Assembly: GCA_032158295.1 (NCBI GenBank)
Contig: CM063260.1
Span: forward strand, 9,032,767-9,096,766
From: Pycnopodia helianthoides
Lineage: Eukaryota > Echinodermata > Asteroidea > Forcipulatida > Asteriidae
DNA length: 64,000 nucleotides
Reading direction: 5' to 3'
In this document: positions 11,613-24,100 of the stretch, piece by piece
Layout of the letters: each line of letters opens with the position of its first letter
How positions within the stretch are numbered: the first letter of the stretch is position 1
The notes under the pieces: generated by a model
Databases searched by the model: none
What the model was told of the DNA's origin: nothing
Seen by the model: only the letters and a program-made list of their open reading frames with translations
Translations under genes and position numbers: made by a program

Positions 11613-14600
11613 ATGGCAAACTTGAATGCAGACCTGAGATCTTACCTCTCAGCGTCTAATAAAGACACATCAAGAGAATCCAGCGGTTTTACAGCAACAG
11701 GGAAAAAGACATTAGACTCGGTTACATCCTGGTGGTCTGGAAGTGCAAGACAAAGCAGGAATGAAGAAGAAAATGAAACAATGTTACCATCATCAGGTGA
11801 TGCTGGAGGTAATCCTGCTGAGGAAGATGGAAACGGATGGTTTAATCAGGCACAGAAAGATCCATTTTGTCCTACCCTGGTGAGTATGTTGCATGGATTG
11901 GGCAGACTGTTGCATGGATTGGACAGACTGTTGCATATTGCGGGTATGAAACCCGTCATTTCCATGGTCACTCAACCTCCATTGTCAATATTAGACCTGA
12001 TATACATGTAGCTTGGGAGTTCTTTCAACTTTAGGGAAATGCTTAGAAAAAGTAGTAATCAAACTTGGGACATATCTTGATTTGACCAACAATGTATTTA
12101 TTTATTTATTTCATTTTCCGGGATAATACAAACAGTGAACTACATGTACAGACAAAACAATTACATGTACAAATAACACTGAGTAGTAAACATAACAGAA
12201 AACAACACCCCAAAAGAAACAAGTTTTTGTCGAGGGGCTCTCCGAAAGAGCCCCGAACATAAGAAATAGTGTCATTCCGCTTTGTGTTTTTGGTCCTAGA
12301 CAAATTCAGCCCAGACAAATGCCCTAGGGCCAAGGGTAAAAAGTGGATTGGCAGTATTTATGGGTCAGATTTTACCTACATGTACATTTATGGAAGTGTA
12401 TTGTACCACAGGGTTGACTTTCTTTGAGTATTTGTCTCTTTTTCTTCCAGAGTAAACGACAAAGGATACTTGGATTCATGACTTGTCTGGCAGCTGGTGC
12501 ATTCTGCTTTGTATTGGCCAGTGTTTATGCTCCGTTTATTGTTGTGAAAGCACGTAAATTTGCTCTGCTGTATACCATGGGAAGCCTATTTACGATCAGT
12601 AGGTATGATCACATTACAATGCTGTACATTCAAGGCTGTTACAATGCTGGCTTTAACTGCACAAACATTGATATTGTGTTCTCCATTGCCCTGTCTTGAG
12701 CCTCCAATACTGATCAATGACAAGATAAATGATCAATTTGAATACCTACATAAACATACAATGTAGATTTGTTAAATTAATATCTTGTAGCTACCTCCTG
12801 AGAACTCTCCCTCCAGGCTGGCTAATTGTTCGACCCTCAATCAAGGGGCCAGAGCTACATGTACATGTGTGTAGTTGCTCATGCATACCCAGCACTTACA
12901 CGTCATATTCAGCAAGAGCCTAATGTACAGTCTGTGCAGCCACACCTGCATGTATGCTGCATGTTGTGAAACTGGTTTTGGACTTTGTTTTTCTCACAAC
13001 TCTCTGGGAATCTTCCTCATTACACCTGAAAACCCCATGAGTTAATTCTCCATGGAGTCTTGAAGACTCATTTATAGACAAATGTCCTTCAGGCTTAGAC
13101 TCTTGAGTGATCTTAAAGTATACTTTATACATTCACACAGAAAAGTAATAATAATGTTAATAACTAGTTTGTATAGCCCTTTGTCTATGCGCATCTTAAA
13201 GCTAAACGTTCAGTCCCATGGTCGGTCCCATGGTCAGTCCCACTGTCAGTCCCACGGTCGGTCTCATGGTCAATCCTACGGTCCGCCCCAAGGTCGGTCC
13301 CACAGTCAGTCCCACGGTCAGTCCCAGGGTCAGTCCCAGGGTCAGTCCCACGGTCAGTCCAATGGTTAGTCCCATGGTCGGTCCCACGGTCAGTCCCACG
13401 GTCAGTCCCACGGTCAGTCCCATGGTCGGTCCCACTGTCGGTCCCACGGTCGGTCCCACGGTCAATCCCATGGTCAGTCCCATGGTCAGTCCCACGGTCA
13501 GTCCCACGGACAGTCCAACGGTCGGTCCCATGGTCGGTCACACGGTCAGTCCCACGGTCGGTCCCACAGTCGTCCCATGGTCTGTCCCATGTTCGGTCCC
13601 CCGTTCGGTCCCCCGGTCGGTCCCACGGTCAGTCCTTTTCCATTTACATTTGCAATCTGACCGGCTATCTATCTGTGGCTCGAACCATGCTCCAGGCCTG
13701 GACTACTAAATGGTCATATTATAATTATAATATAGTGTTCATTTTTGAGCTGTAGTGTTAAAGGCCACCCTATAGTCTCCTATAAATCAACCTCCTGATC
13801 CTTGTGTTGTAAGTTCAGTTCAGTTCAGTTGTTTTCACTCGATCAGTTAACTTACACATTAATACACAATAATACACATTATACAGAACTTTATATATAA
13901 CTAATGATTAAGGGTGGGAGTCGTCTATAAGCGAGCAAGTATCCTCTATGGTAGAAGTTCTATTCTTTTTCCCCTGTATGACAAAGCCTGCTCAATCGCC
14001 CATGCAAGGAATGCAATCATTATTAAAACTGCTGTAGTATGAGGAATGGTCAATATCAAATAGCAACAGCACCCTCTTGTGACTCAACATATAATATAAC
14101 GTTTTTGTTTTTTAACTGTACAGTTTCTCCCTGCTTTGGGGGCCATGGTACCACATCAAGCACCTCTTCTCATCACAGCGCCTACCATTCACAATTGTGT
14201 ACTTCACCACCATGTTCTTAACTTTATATTTTGCCATGGCGGTGAGTTTGCATTTAGTCTAAAATAATCTGTACTTTGGTGCTATCCAGATTGTTAAAAT
14301 AGTTCATTCAAATTTGCTTAAAGGAACATTACAGAATTGGTAAGGAAAAACTTGTGAAATATACTTTTTGATCACAGATTTACATAAAACTTACATGGTC
14401 TAATGATGATGATAGTAGAAAACCTCCCTTGAAATATTCCTGTCTGAAATGCCATATTTTATGAGAAATGAATAAACTAATTTTCCAATTGGAGTTTATC
14501 ACTCAGTGAGCATTTTATTCATTTTGTTAAATCTATATGATTTTATGCAAATGTGTTTTCACTATTTTCTCATGACCCAGATGGCCGATCGATCTCAAAC

Positions 14601-16113
14601 TTCTACAGGTTTGTCAGTTTTTGTATATGGTGGATTACATAAAGTGCTTCCACTGCCAGCAACTGTTTTGTTAGCAAAAACCAATTCTGTAATGTTCCTT
14701 TAAACACAAAATGCCATAAATGGTGGTGTCCCTTAATAAATCTAGATGTTCATATGTACATGTAGCTTATTGCTTGATAAAACTTTGTTTGTGCATCACA
14801 TAGTGACAAAACCAGATGTGGTGCGGGGAGAGGGATGCTTGAGGCCCCTATTTAGAACCCTTGCCCCCACCTCCACAGCCCTCCCCCAAATGAGATCAAA
14901 GAAAAATAAACTATGAGTATTGATTAACACTCTATAAAGTCCAATGACAAAAGTTTATACTTTTAGTTCAAATCAGACTGTGAACTTCATAACCCAATCA
15001 TATTAAAGGAACATTACAGAATTGGTAAGAAAAAAACTTGTAAAATATACTTTTTGATCACAGATTTACATAAAACTTACACGGTCTAATGATGATGATA
15101 GTAGAAAACATCCCTTGAAATATTTTTGTCTAGTGAAATGCCATATTTGATGAGAAATGAATAAACTAATTTTCCAATTGGAGTTTATTGCTCAGTGAGC
15201 GTTTATTCATTTTGTTGAATCTATATGATTTTATGCAAATGTGTAATCGGTTTTTCACTATTTTCTCGTGACCCAGATGGCCGATCGATCTCAAACTTCT
15301 ACAGGTTTGTCAGTTTATGTATATGGTGGATTACATAAATTGCTTACACTGTCAGCAACTGTTTTGTTAGCAAAAACCAATTCTGTAATGTTCCTTTAAA
15401 TAAATGGAAACTCTCACATGATCAGAATTTCCACTGTTTTATTTCCAGTAGTTGTTGTTTCTAAGTTCTGCAGTTATGCATTGCTTGCTTCATGTAACAC
15501 TGTTTCTCAGATCATCAGCTCCATAATACATGAATAAGTGGCTCATTGCATCAACTATTGTTATTCAATTGTGAAGTACTGTATTATCCCTCCAAAATAT
15601 TGGAAACAATTTTTGAAAGAGAGGGTTAACTAGAAAAAATGGGGATTTTAAGCAATGTCAATGCGATTCAGTTTGTACTAAAGTCCAATTTGTTTGTAAG
15701 CATTTTGTGTTTTTTTTTCTTACAGAAACAAGCAACTATTCCGACCGCAGTCTGTGCAATTTGTCAAATTGTTGCTCTTTTTTGGTAAGTTTCAATAGCT
15801 TAGTAACAGGAGTTCAAATTCTCCCTTGTCAAATGCTTGGAATTTGATGAAGTACTTATGTCTAATTAATTTTATTCTGATTTGTTTGAAAATTGAACGT
15901 TTTATGTTCTTTAATGAATTGAGCTTCAGTAAACTTTTCCAAGCTCCTTAGAATCCATAACCACTAATCAGCAAATAGTAACTTGTTTATACTACTTTGT
16001 TTACCAGGTACATAGTGAGTTACATTCCTGGAGGACAAACAGGGCTCAAGTTTTTCTCAAAACTTTGTAAAGCAGCAGCAAGCAAAACGATATCAAGTGC
16101 ATTACCGGTGTAG
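11613..16113 (+). CDS. SFT2D3: SFT2-domain vesicle transport protein (SFT2D3-like), complete, five exons
   Basis: This is a four-pass membrane protein of the SFT2/Got1-like family, which acts in endosome-to-Golgi and intra-Golgi transport. CDS exons are 11613-11879, 12451-12602, 14124-14241, 15726-15784 and 16008-16113. GT-AG junctions and phases agree and give 233 aa. Residues 1-89 form a Ser/Glu-rich cytosolic N-tail with a WWSGS motif. TM1 is in GFMTCLAAGAFCFVLASVYA, followed by KARKFALLYTMGSL with the SSFSLLWGPW motif across the exon 2/3 junction. TM3 is IVYFTTMFLTLYFAM, and TM4 runs through VCAICQIVALFW to SYIPGG. The C-tail ends ISSALPV. The long N-tail and the YIPGG ending favour SFT2D3 over SFT2D1/2. 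The ATG at 11613 is chosen because it opens the frame of exon 1; an upstream non-coding exon is possible. Introns hold a 12-bp minisatellite and two TTAA MITEs. Confidence 0.92.
13205..13640. repeat. Minisatellite, 12-bp unit (GTCAGTCCCACG)
   Basis: About 36 copies of GTC(A/G)GTCCCA(C/T)G run head to tail in intron 2 of the SFT2 gene. Because 12 is a multiple of 3, all frames stay open, giving spurious repetitive reading frames on both strands. It is not coding. Confidence 0.95.
14318..14703 (+). mobile_element. TTAA-flanked MITE, copy 2
   Basis: The ends are TTAA-AGGAACATTACAGAATTG and the inverse CAATTCTGTAATGTTCCT-TTAA. The interior agrees with the other copies (gatgatgatagtagaaaac; gatggccgatcgatctc). 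It lies in intron 3 of the SFT2 gene, 70 bp after exon 3. Confidence 0.93.
15003..15399 (+). mobile_element. TTAA-flanked MITE, copy 3
   Basis: It has the same ends and tags as copy 2 and the same orientation, 300 bp downstream in the same intron. It keeps the gcaaatgtgtaatcggtt block that copy 2 lost. Confidence 0.93.
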
Positions 16114-17500
16114 AAATCAGCTCAAAGATCAGTCTGAACTAAAGTGGTGGAGGCATTTGATCCTGTCTATGTGTCTATGGAGATAGTGTTGAAGCCAGCC
16201 TAGTACTACAAGTGTGTCTGTGTTATTCACTGCTGGGAGTCTCTTTTTCACATTCTCTCCGTTGAATCTTCCTGATGTTTATCGAGCAAGTATGTTGCAT
16301 CAACCTGCTGTAGTCAATGTACATATAAAGCTAAGAGATAAAGTGATCATTAAAGTCCATGACATAGAGGAAGCAAAGGTAGTGAGATTTACTTCATTAA
16401 TTCAGGAACATTCTACATGCAGGGAACTCTGGGATCTTGAGCTAGACTATCTCCACGTATCGTACAACATCAGGCACGCGCCACCTACATGAAATGCCTA
16501 CATTTTAATCAACCAACATTAGTTACATAAGGCCCCCCACCCCCCCAAAAAAAAACCTTGTTTAGCGTCCAGCCTTTTTGAAAAAAAGGAAGGAGAATGG
16601 CCGCCCGCCACATTTTTTCAAGCAACCAGCCGGGCTATTTTTCAAGATGGTTGCCAGCTTTTTTCAGTGTGTTTTTTCGGTGTGTTAAAGTCTAAAAATA
16701 CAATTGTTTTCCAACAGAGATCATAAGAAATGTATAATTCTTTTGGTAAAAAAAAAACAAACGGAGGTGGCCTCTAAAAAAGAAGCGGACGGGAACGCTA
16801 AACATGTTTTTATTTTATTTGGCCTAATGTGTGCTGGTCTGATGAGTGGTTTCTCAGCTAGAAGCTTTAATTGCATGTATGAAAGCTAAGACACGGTGCT
16901 GATTGAGCTAACTAGTATTCAATGGCATTACTATGGGGGGGGGGGGCAGGGGCGTGACGTGACCACCCTCCCATGAGATCAAAAAAATACACAAATGAGT
17001 GAGTCTTGTTTATTTTGATGGATGACTCCAGATCACAAAGGATGCCCCGTTAAATGCATATTAGATCCAATTACTGCTAAAAATACAGTGCAATAACGTG
17101 CATTCATTGTAAGCAATTAAACCAGTAATGGGGTAAGTCAAATATCTGTAAAGTTTATGGACAAGTGTGTAATGTAACCAAGTGTGTAATGTAACCAAGT
17201 GTGTAATGTAACAAGTGTGTAATGTAACCAAGTGTGTATGTAACCAAGTGTGTAATGTAACCAAGTGTGTAATGTAACCAAGTGTGTAATGTAACCAAGT
17301 GTGTAATGTAACCAAGTGTGTAATGTAACCAAGTGTGTAATGTAACCAAGTGTGTAATGTAACCAAGTGTGTAATGTAACCAAGTTGTAATGTAACCCAG
17401 TGTGTAATGTAACTAAGTGTGAATGTAACCCCCCTCTGTGTATAACTGTCTATTGTGCTTCTGTTTTGCACTTTCATTTCAATAAAGAATAGTGACCTCT
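16114..17500 (+). other. 3' flank / probable 3' UTR of the SFT2 gene
   Basis: There is no further coding exon after the stop at 16111. The stretch contains low-complexity runs (for example ggggggggggg near 16936) and the 17-bp repeat at 17157. An AATAAA at 17481-17486 is the first convincing polyadenylation signal I noticed after the stop. If used, the minisatellite would be transcribed in the 3' UTR. Confidence 0.4.
17157..17430. repeat. Minisatellite, 17-bp unit (AAGTGTGTAATGTAACC)
   Basis: About 16 near-identical copies, with 1-bp slips at about 17211 and 17238. The open frames on the minus strand (HLVTLHTWLHYTLGYIT) follow from the repeat and are not genes. It lies just upstream of the AATAAA at 17481. 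Confidence 0.95.
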
Positions 17501-17635
17501 TGTTGCGTAATGTTCATTTTTGAAGTGCAGGCCAATTTAGATACGAGTACCTCTCAATGTTGTAGTCGAACTTTAATGTAGGAGGACCAATGAAATGTGA
17601 GGAACATGACTCACTCAGAGCAGTCTGTAAACGCC

Positions 17636-19185
17636 CTAGAGTGCTCATCAATTGAAGACTCCGTACACTCTAGAGTGCACATCCAATGAAGACTCCGTAC
17701 ACTCTAGAGTGCACATCAATTGAAGACTCCGTACACCTAGAGTGCACATCCAATGAAGACTGTACGGCCTAGAGTGCACATCCAACGAAGTTTCTGTACG
17801 CCCTAGAGTGCACATCCAATGAAGACTGTATGCCCTAGAGTGCACATCCAATGAAGACTGTACGCCTTAGAGTGCACATCCAATTAAGACCCTGTACGCC
17901 TTAAAGTGCACATCCAATGAAGACTCTGTATGCCCTAGAGTGCACATCCAATTAAGACTGTACGCCCTAGAGTGCACATCCAATGAAGACTCTGTACGCC
18001 CTAGAGTGCACATCAATTGAAGACTCCGTACACTCTAGAGTGCACATCCAATGAAGACTCCGTACACTCTAGAGTGCACAACCAATGAAGACTCTCTACG
18101 CCCTAGAGTGCACATTCGATGAAGACTCTGTACGCCCTAGAGTGCACATCCAATGAAGACTCTGTACGCCCTAGAGTGCACATCCAATGAAGACTCTGTA
18201 CGCCCTAGAGTGCACATTCGATGAAGACTCTGTACGCCCTAGAGTGCACATCCAATGAAGACTCTGTACGCCCTAGAGTGCACATTCGATGAAGACTCTG
18301 TACGCCCTAGAGTGCACATCCAATGAAGACTCTGTACGCCCTAGAGTGCACACACCAATGAAGACTCTGTACGCCCTAGAGTGCACATTCGATGAAGACT
18401 CTGTACGCCCTAGAGTGCACATCCAATGAAGACTCTGTACGCCCTAGAGTGCACATCCAATGAAGACTCCGTACACTCTAGAGTGCACATCAATTGAAGA
18501 CTCCGTACACTCTAGAGTGCACATCCAATGAAGACTCTGTAAACGTCCTAGAGTGCACATTCAATGAAGACTCAGTACGCCCTAAAGTGCACATCCAATG
18601 AAGACACTGTATGGCCTAGAGTGCACATCCAATAAAGACTCTGTAAATGCTCTAGAGTGCACATCCAATGAAGACTCTGTACGCCCTAAAGTGCACATCC
18701 AATGAAGACTCTGTACGCCCTAAAGTGCACATGCAATGAAGACTCTGTACGCCCTAGAGTGCACATCCAATGAAGACTCTGTACGCCCTAGAGTGCACAT
18801 CCAATGAAGACTCTGTACGCCCTAGAGTGCACATCCAATGAAGACTCTGTACGCCCTAGAGTGCACATCCCATGAAGACTCTGTACGCCCTAGAGTGCAC
18901 ATCCAATGAAGACTCTGTACGCCCTAGAGTGCACATCCAATAAAGACTGTACGCCCTAGAGTGCACATCCAATGAAGACTCTGTACGCCCTAGAGTGCAC
19001 ATCCCATGAAGACTCTGTACGCCCTAGAGTGCACATCCATCAAAGATTCTGTATGCCCTAGAGTGCTCATACGATGAAGACTCTGTACGCCCTAGAGTGC
19101 ACATCCGATGAAGACTCTGTACGCCCTAGAGTGCACATCCAATGAAGACTCTGTACGCCCTAGAGTGCACATCCAATGAATGCTA
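17636..19185. repeat. 1.55-kb satellite, ~34-bp unit
   Basis: About 45 tandem copies of a 34-bp unit made of AGTGCACATCCAATGAAG followed by ACTCTGTACGCCCTAG. Recurrent variants (TTCGATGAAG, CATCAATTGAAG, GTACACTCTAG) come in ordered runs, for example an alternating pair at 18100-18420, which implies higher-order duplication. The units are contiguous with no unique spacers. No gene is seen in it. Confidence 0.97.
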
Positions 19186-20679
19186 AATCTTTTGCAAGAA
19201 ATCATTGACGGATTGTTTTCTTCCTATGGCTCAAATTATTAATCTTATTACTTTTTCACCCCATCAGATGATCAATTAAACTTTTATTTCAATTAAAAAT
19301 AAAGAATATCTGTTCATTTTAAATTCAGTTATTTAAATCTCAAAGCAGACAAAATCTGCAGTTAGTCTTCAAATTGTATTTCCAAAAAGAATTTTTTTTT
19401 GCAAGCTATTGTCACATGCTTTCATCTATAAGCTCTCAAATTAGTATTTTATCAATAAAGGTTGTTTTATAGCGATAAAGATTTATAATATAGTCATCGA
19501 TTTTCTTTTAAGTTCTTCAGCAGTATTGTAGTCAAGTACTTTTAAATTTAGTATCGAATACTACCATGTAGGGCCTACTAAGATGGCCGAGTAATACTCT
19601 AGTACGAGTACTTGGGCAATCGACTACGAGAACGAGTGTACTTAGAATTCAGATATCTGAGTACGAGTCCAACAGCCGAGTACCACGTACGAGTACTTGG
19701 TAATGAAAAATACTGTACAACACATTTATTGTTTTGGGGGATTTTCCAGATGGCAATTTGTGTTTTACATTGCCATTGACGCCCACCCCATAAATTTGCG
19801 TCCATGCCTATCTGAGAAGCGTGTCCCAGAAGAAACTTCCAGCGGAAATCTGCGATTGAAATATTGAAAGAGACCTCCTGTTTCTTATGTGGTGACTTTG
19901 TACGTCGTCAAGATGCAGAATTTGTGATACCCTATAGACACAAAATAGTACAATGCGTATGAATGCATCCGGTTAATAACATGCCTGTGGCCAGTTCCGC
20001 TGAGCCAGCTGTTTGTTCTGTGTGTTGCCCGTAAATCCTCACCCGACCCAGTTGGATTTAACGGTCGATAATCCCTGGGTGAATGAAATGGCCGTATTTC
20101 CTACTAGTAAAAAGTGCATGTGTGGATGTGGAGAGCGTTCAACAAAAGTGTTAGATAAAGTCGAACGACGCCTTTGTGAATTATTAACTCGTTTAATATA
20201 CCCAGAAAATGAATGGTAACAACAGTTTTGTTAGAAACGTGTAAAAAAAACCTTAATTTTTAGTAACAGTCAATGAACAAAATGTATTGTTATTGAAAAA
20301 AAAAACCGTTTTTTGAGTAAAACAGACAATTTACATGAGTTGTGAAATAGTTCGTAAATCGAACCGAATATTAATTACGCAAATTTTACCCTAGTAAATG
20401 AAATGAAAAAGTTAACGTGGGCAGTTTAAGCCACTGACGTATGGTGTTAAATCCGCCGCGTGTGTTGAAATGCCAGCCGACGCAGGAAACAACATGTAGG
20501 TGATGAAAGCGAAAACTTCGGGAGTGGAAATTGAGTGACTAAACTGATACATTCGAAGGAAAATATCACCTATAGTTACTATCATCATCTTATATTGGGG
20601 TTGTGAGTGAGGTCTATACAGACCTGTTTTTTTTTTATTGAGTTACATGTTTCTATTTTACAGAACAATGTGAGTCTTT
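19186..20679. other. Gene-poor intergenic stretch with one small unexplained ORF
   Basis: Mostly AT-rich unique DNA. The region near 19575-19700 has dense gtacgagtact motifs, a degraded simple repeat. A plus-strand ORF at 20013-20219 is described separately. No splice-supported gene is seen. Confidence 0.5.
20013..20219 (+). CDS. Small hypothetical ORF, cysteine-containing (uncertain)
   Basis: A 68-residue open frame contains SKKCMCGCGERSTKVLDKVE and ends RLIYPENEW. Its composition (CxCGCG, charged helix-like second half) looks more protein-like than the neighbouring shadow frames. No splice sites were confirmed and no family was recognised. An in-frame ATG in another phase at 19981 (MPVASSAEPAVCSVCC) suggests a possible frameshift or a chance overlap. 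It could be a single exon of an unseen gene or a fossil. Confidence 0.2.
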   Translation: MFCVLPVNPHPTQLDLTVDNPWVNEMAVFPTSKKCMCGCGERSTKVLDKVERRLCELLTRLIYPENEW

Positions 20680-20687
20680 CCCTCTAA

Positions 20688-21111
20688 CAGCGGCGGCGCA
20701 AACCCAGTTATTTTTTTTGCCCCCCCCCCAGTTTTTTTCCCCGATGGCGGAAATTGAGTTTAATCCCAAACCATTGCACCCAATTTGTTACAATGTTGTT
20801 TGCGCTGTAAATAATAAACTTAATTTCATCCATCATAATTAGCTGGCACCATAAAAAAAGCCCAATACACTTTCCATCTCCGGCAATGTTAATAAAATGT
20901 GGATTTATTTATCTGTACAAGCTTGGAAACTTGCTATAAATAGACACGCATTGTCTGCCCTAAACCGCAAGCAGACATTCACACAGGGCAAAATCTTATT
21001 TCTGGAGTGAATTGTAGGCTTACATTATAGACTTTTGCCCCCCCCCCCTAAATTTAAGTTTTTCCCCTCTTGCCCCCCCCCCCCATATTAACGGGTCTGG
21101 TGCCGCTGCTG
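20688..21111. mobile_element. hAT-like non-autonomous element with 8-bp target duplication
   Basis: The element starts CAGCGGCGGCGCAAACCCAG and ends with the inverse of CAGCAGCGGCACCAGACCCG. The 8-bp direct repeat CCCTCTAA stands immediately outside both ends (20680-20687 and 21112-21119). An 8-bp duplication with CAG-type termini is the hallmark of the hAT superfamily. The interior holds C runs (20720, 21040, 21074) and no transposase. Confidence 0.85.
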
Positions 21112-21119
21112 CCCTCTAA

Positions 21120-24100
21120 TAATACGAACCAGACTGCAAACGAGATCTTTCCAGATGCAGCTTTTGTAGGCCTAATTGTAGGCCTATTGGAAACAATCAT
21201 GGATGTTGAGAAACGTGATTAAGCTTGTTCTTATAATGTTAAGTTTTGACTTGAGGTGTTTTATATTTTAATTTTCCGGGATGATTACATGTATATGTTT
21301 TGCTTTTAACATTATTCTTGTTATCGTATATTTATGTCTGTAACTTAGTTGGAAAAACTGAAATAAAGAATTTGAAATTCAAGTTGTGGTCAACAAGTCT
21401 CATGTGTTCAAAGGACCTTTACATAATACAATGCTGGTATTTAACCCCAACATGTAAATTACATATACATTACTTGTTATAAAGGTATAATTTATATTGT
21501 AATGAGGTAAAGCCTCTACTTCGAAATTAAGTAATTGATATTTTACATGAGTGGGGTTTACCTGACAATTCGGTAAATAATACTACCCAATTTCAAAGGA
21601 AAGTTTTACACAACAAAACAAGATTTAACCCAACGCCTGTAAAGTTTTATATAATACTTATGAGGTTCACCCTCTATTAAAAGCAAACTCCTCTGTCTTG
21701 AAATGTGTGTGTGTGCAAAAAGACTGCCCTTACACAGGCCAACCTACGGGGTACTTTTAACAATGGAACAATGCTACCCCACAATGTTTTCTTTGTTCTA
21801 GTGGCACCCCACAAAGGGATTTCTTTAGAAAAAGGTAATAATTAATAGAACAACAATGGAAGTACCCCGTAACTGCCTTATGTAAGGGTGTGATTTCATG
21901 GTCACTGCCTTATGGAGACCGATAACAAAACAGAAAAGGGATAACAAAGGGTCTCAATAGGGAAATTCTGGATTGCTCCACAAGGAATTTTGTGTACAAA
22001 GTCTATGGGAGGTTCTTAACTACAGGGACAAAGGAAAGAACAAAAGATGTCTCCACAGGGATGCAAACAATAGAAGAAGGCGTGTGTGTTGTGGGGGGGG
22101 GGCAGGAGTAGTCCACTGAGGGGCGAAGAACATGATTTTGAACACAATATGGGGTTTTTGGGACATGGGCGGATCTGTAAAAAGGGGGTTCTTACGGGCG
22201 GCAATATAGGCCTATACGATATACAAATTTTACGAAACCCAACAACAACAACACACACATTAGTACTGCATATTACGTTCAAATCCATATACAAATATTG
22301 ATACGCTTTAGAGTCACGAAATGCACCTTTAAGCACGAGTAAAAATGTAGTCAATATATTTTTTTATAACACCCGCACATTTCTAAATACTGTATTATTG
22401 AGTTAAGAGACATGCATGCTACAATAAATCAAACCAACAGACAACTTTTTTAACTTCAACACTTGTCATGGGATAGTACATCGGTTGTTAAGGGTATAGT
22501 ACCGCGGTTTTTTCTAGTACAAATAAGACATATCATGTGACGCACTCTAAACCAATCAAAAAGCAGAATAGTTGTAAGGGGTGTTATAATACTGGCTATA
22601 CAGACTATAGTATAAGGCCTGTATCGATAAGATCAAATCACACCATCAGTACGAGCACTGCACTCAAGATCCTTCTACATGTAGTACTATGGTCTATGAC
22701 ATGAAAAGTGAAACTGAAACTGAGCTGGTCACTCCGCTCGCACTTGCCAGGCCCATCATCCAGACTCAGGGTCTCATTCAACTTACTTTTCATTCATTTT
22801 GTTCTGTTCTTAATTAATACTTAAGTTTGCCTATGTCTGTTACTTTCCTTCCTCCATGCTTAAACCGTAGCTGCCTTCGATGATGTGGCCATTGCTGCTG
22901 TTAAATAAAACTACTGATCAACAGCATGCTGATCAAAGCTGACAAAAACAACTCTTGTGGCGCTTAAAAGCTTTACAGACAGCGCGTCACCGTAAGTAAA
23001 CATACAGTAGCCTTTTGAAGTCCTCATGCTTGCAACTTGATGAGCTGCAAGAATTTTGAACTAATAGTCTGGAGATGGCACAATATTGTGGCATATGAGA
23101 TACACGAGTTAAAAAAAACTGGAGGACATTATTTTGATACAGCGCGCTGCAGCGTCCCCCACCCTTCCAAAAATTGGGGCGTGTCCCCTGTCCCCCCTCC
23201 CATGGTTGACGCCCATGCGCTACATCTAAAGAAAGGTAATATTGTACACTATATCTGTGTAATCTTTTCTCTGTGTGTATCCTGCAGTTTTTTGTAACTT
23301 TTTAATAAACCGTTCAAGAAAGAATCGAAAACCCCAAAGGTACACACCGGATGATTGAAGAAACAAAACAGTCACGCGTACAATAATGTACCGTTCAGTT
23401 TGACGCCATCACTTCCATACTGTGTATCATGTCATCTCTACTCATTGACTCATTGATTCAATGTAGCCTTTACTCATTGTTGTCAACCTAGTGTTGATGT
23501 TAGTCATAATGGGTTAAGGTTGATTACGGAGTTATATAAATGCCTTTTCATTACAGTCATTTCCAAGAAAAAATAAGCTTTGAATAACATGTTTTCTTCT
23601 GTAATAAAAACAAAAACAAACATAAACTGACCCAAGTTGTGGTTGTGTTTAATGGTGTTGCATGTTTGTGAAAAGGCGCAATGTGCGATTGAAGGAGATT
23701 TCAGCTGGATGCACGAGCAGCACTAGAGAAATACTGACGAGGGGGTTTAGATTCGTTTTCTTCTCGTCTTGTTTTCATTATTAGTTCATCAGGGTAAAGG
23801 GGTGGGTATGACTGTGTGTATGGAAAGGGGCAGGGAGAGAGCGTCAGAGGATAACCTCTCGACTCTTGGTATTTACACCAGTTTGAAAACGGTGGTTCTC
23901 AATGTTTAGGTTACCCATCGCTCCGTGCCTCTGTACATCTGACTCGCTCTTCTATGGTGCTTCTGTGCACAAAACCCGCTTCTTTTCCCTTTGAATGGGG
24001 TTGTTTTTTAACCGATAAAGCTCTAAATTGCAAACGAGGCTTTGAAACACATTGATCCACAAGAAATGCAATCCTCACCATCTTTCACGAGCATTTTGAT

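Noticed and set aside
13185..13709. Repetitive GTDRGTD / GLTVGLT / SPTVSPT frames
   Set aside because: A 12-bp tandem repeat keeps every frame open. It lies inside an SFT2 gene intron.
16214..16492. 92-residue ORF just after the SFT2 stop codon
   Set aside because: It follows a complete, family-consistent protein with a stop at 16111 and shows no SFT2 continuation; most likely 3' UTR.
17636..19185. CRISPR-like regular repeat array
   Set aside because: Units are contiguous with no unique spacers, and the context is a eukaryotic intergenic region; it is a satellite.
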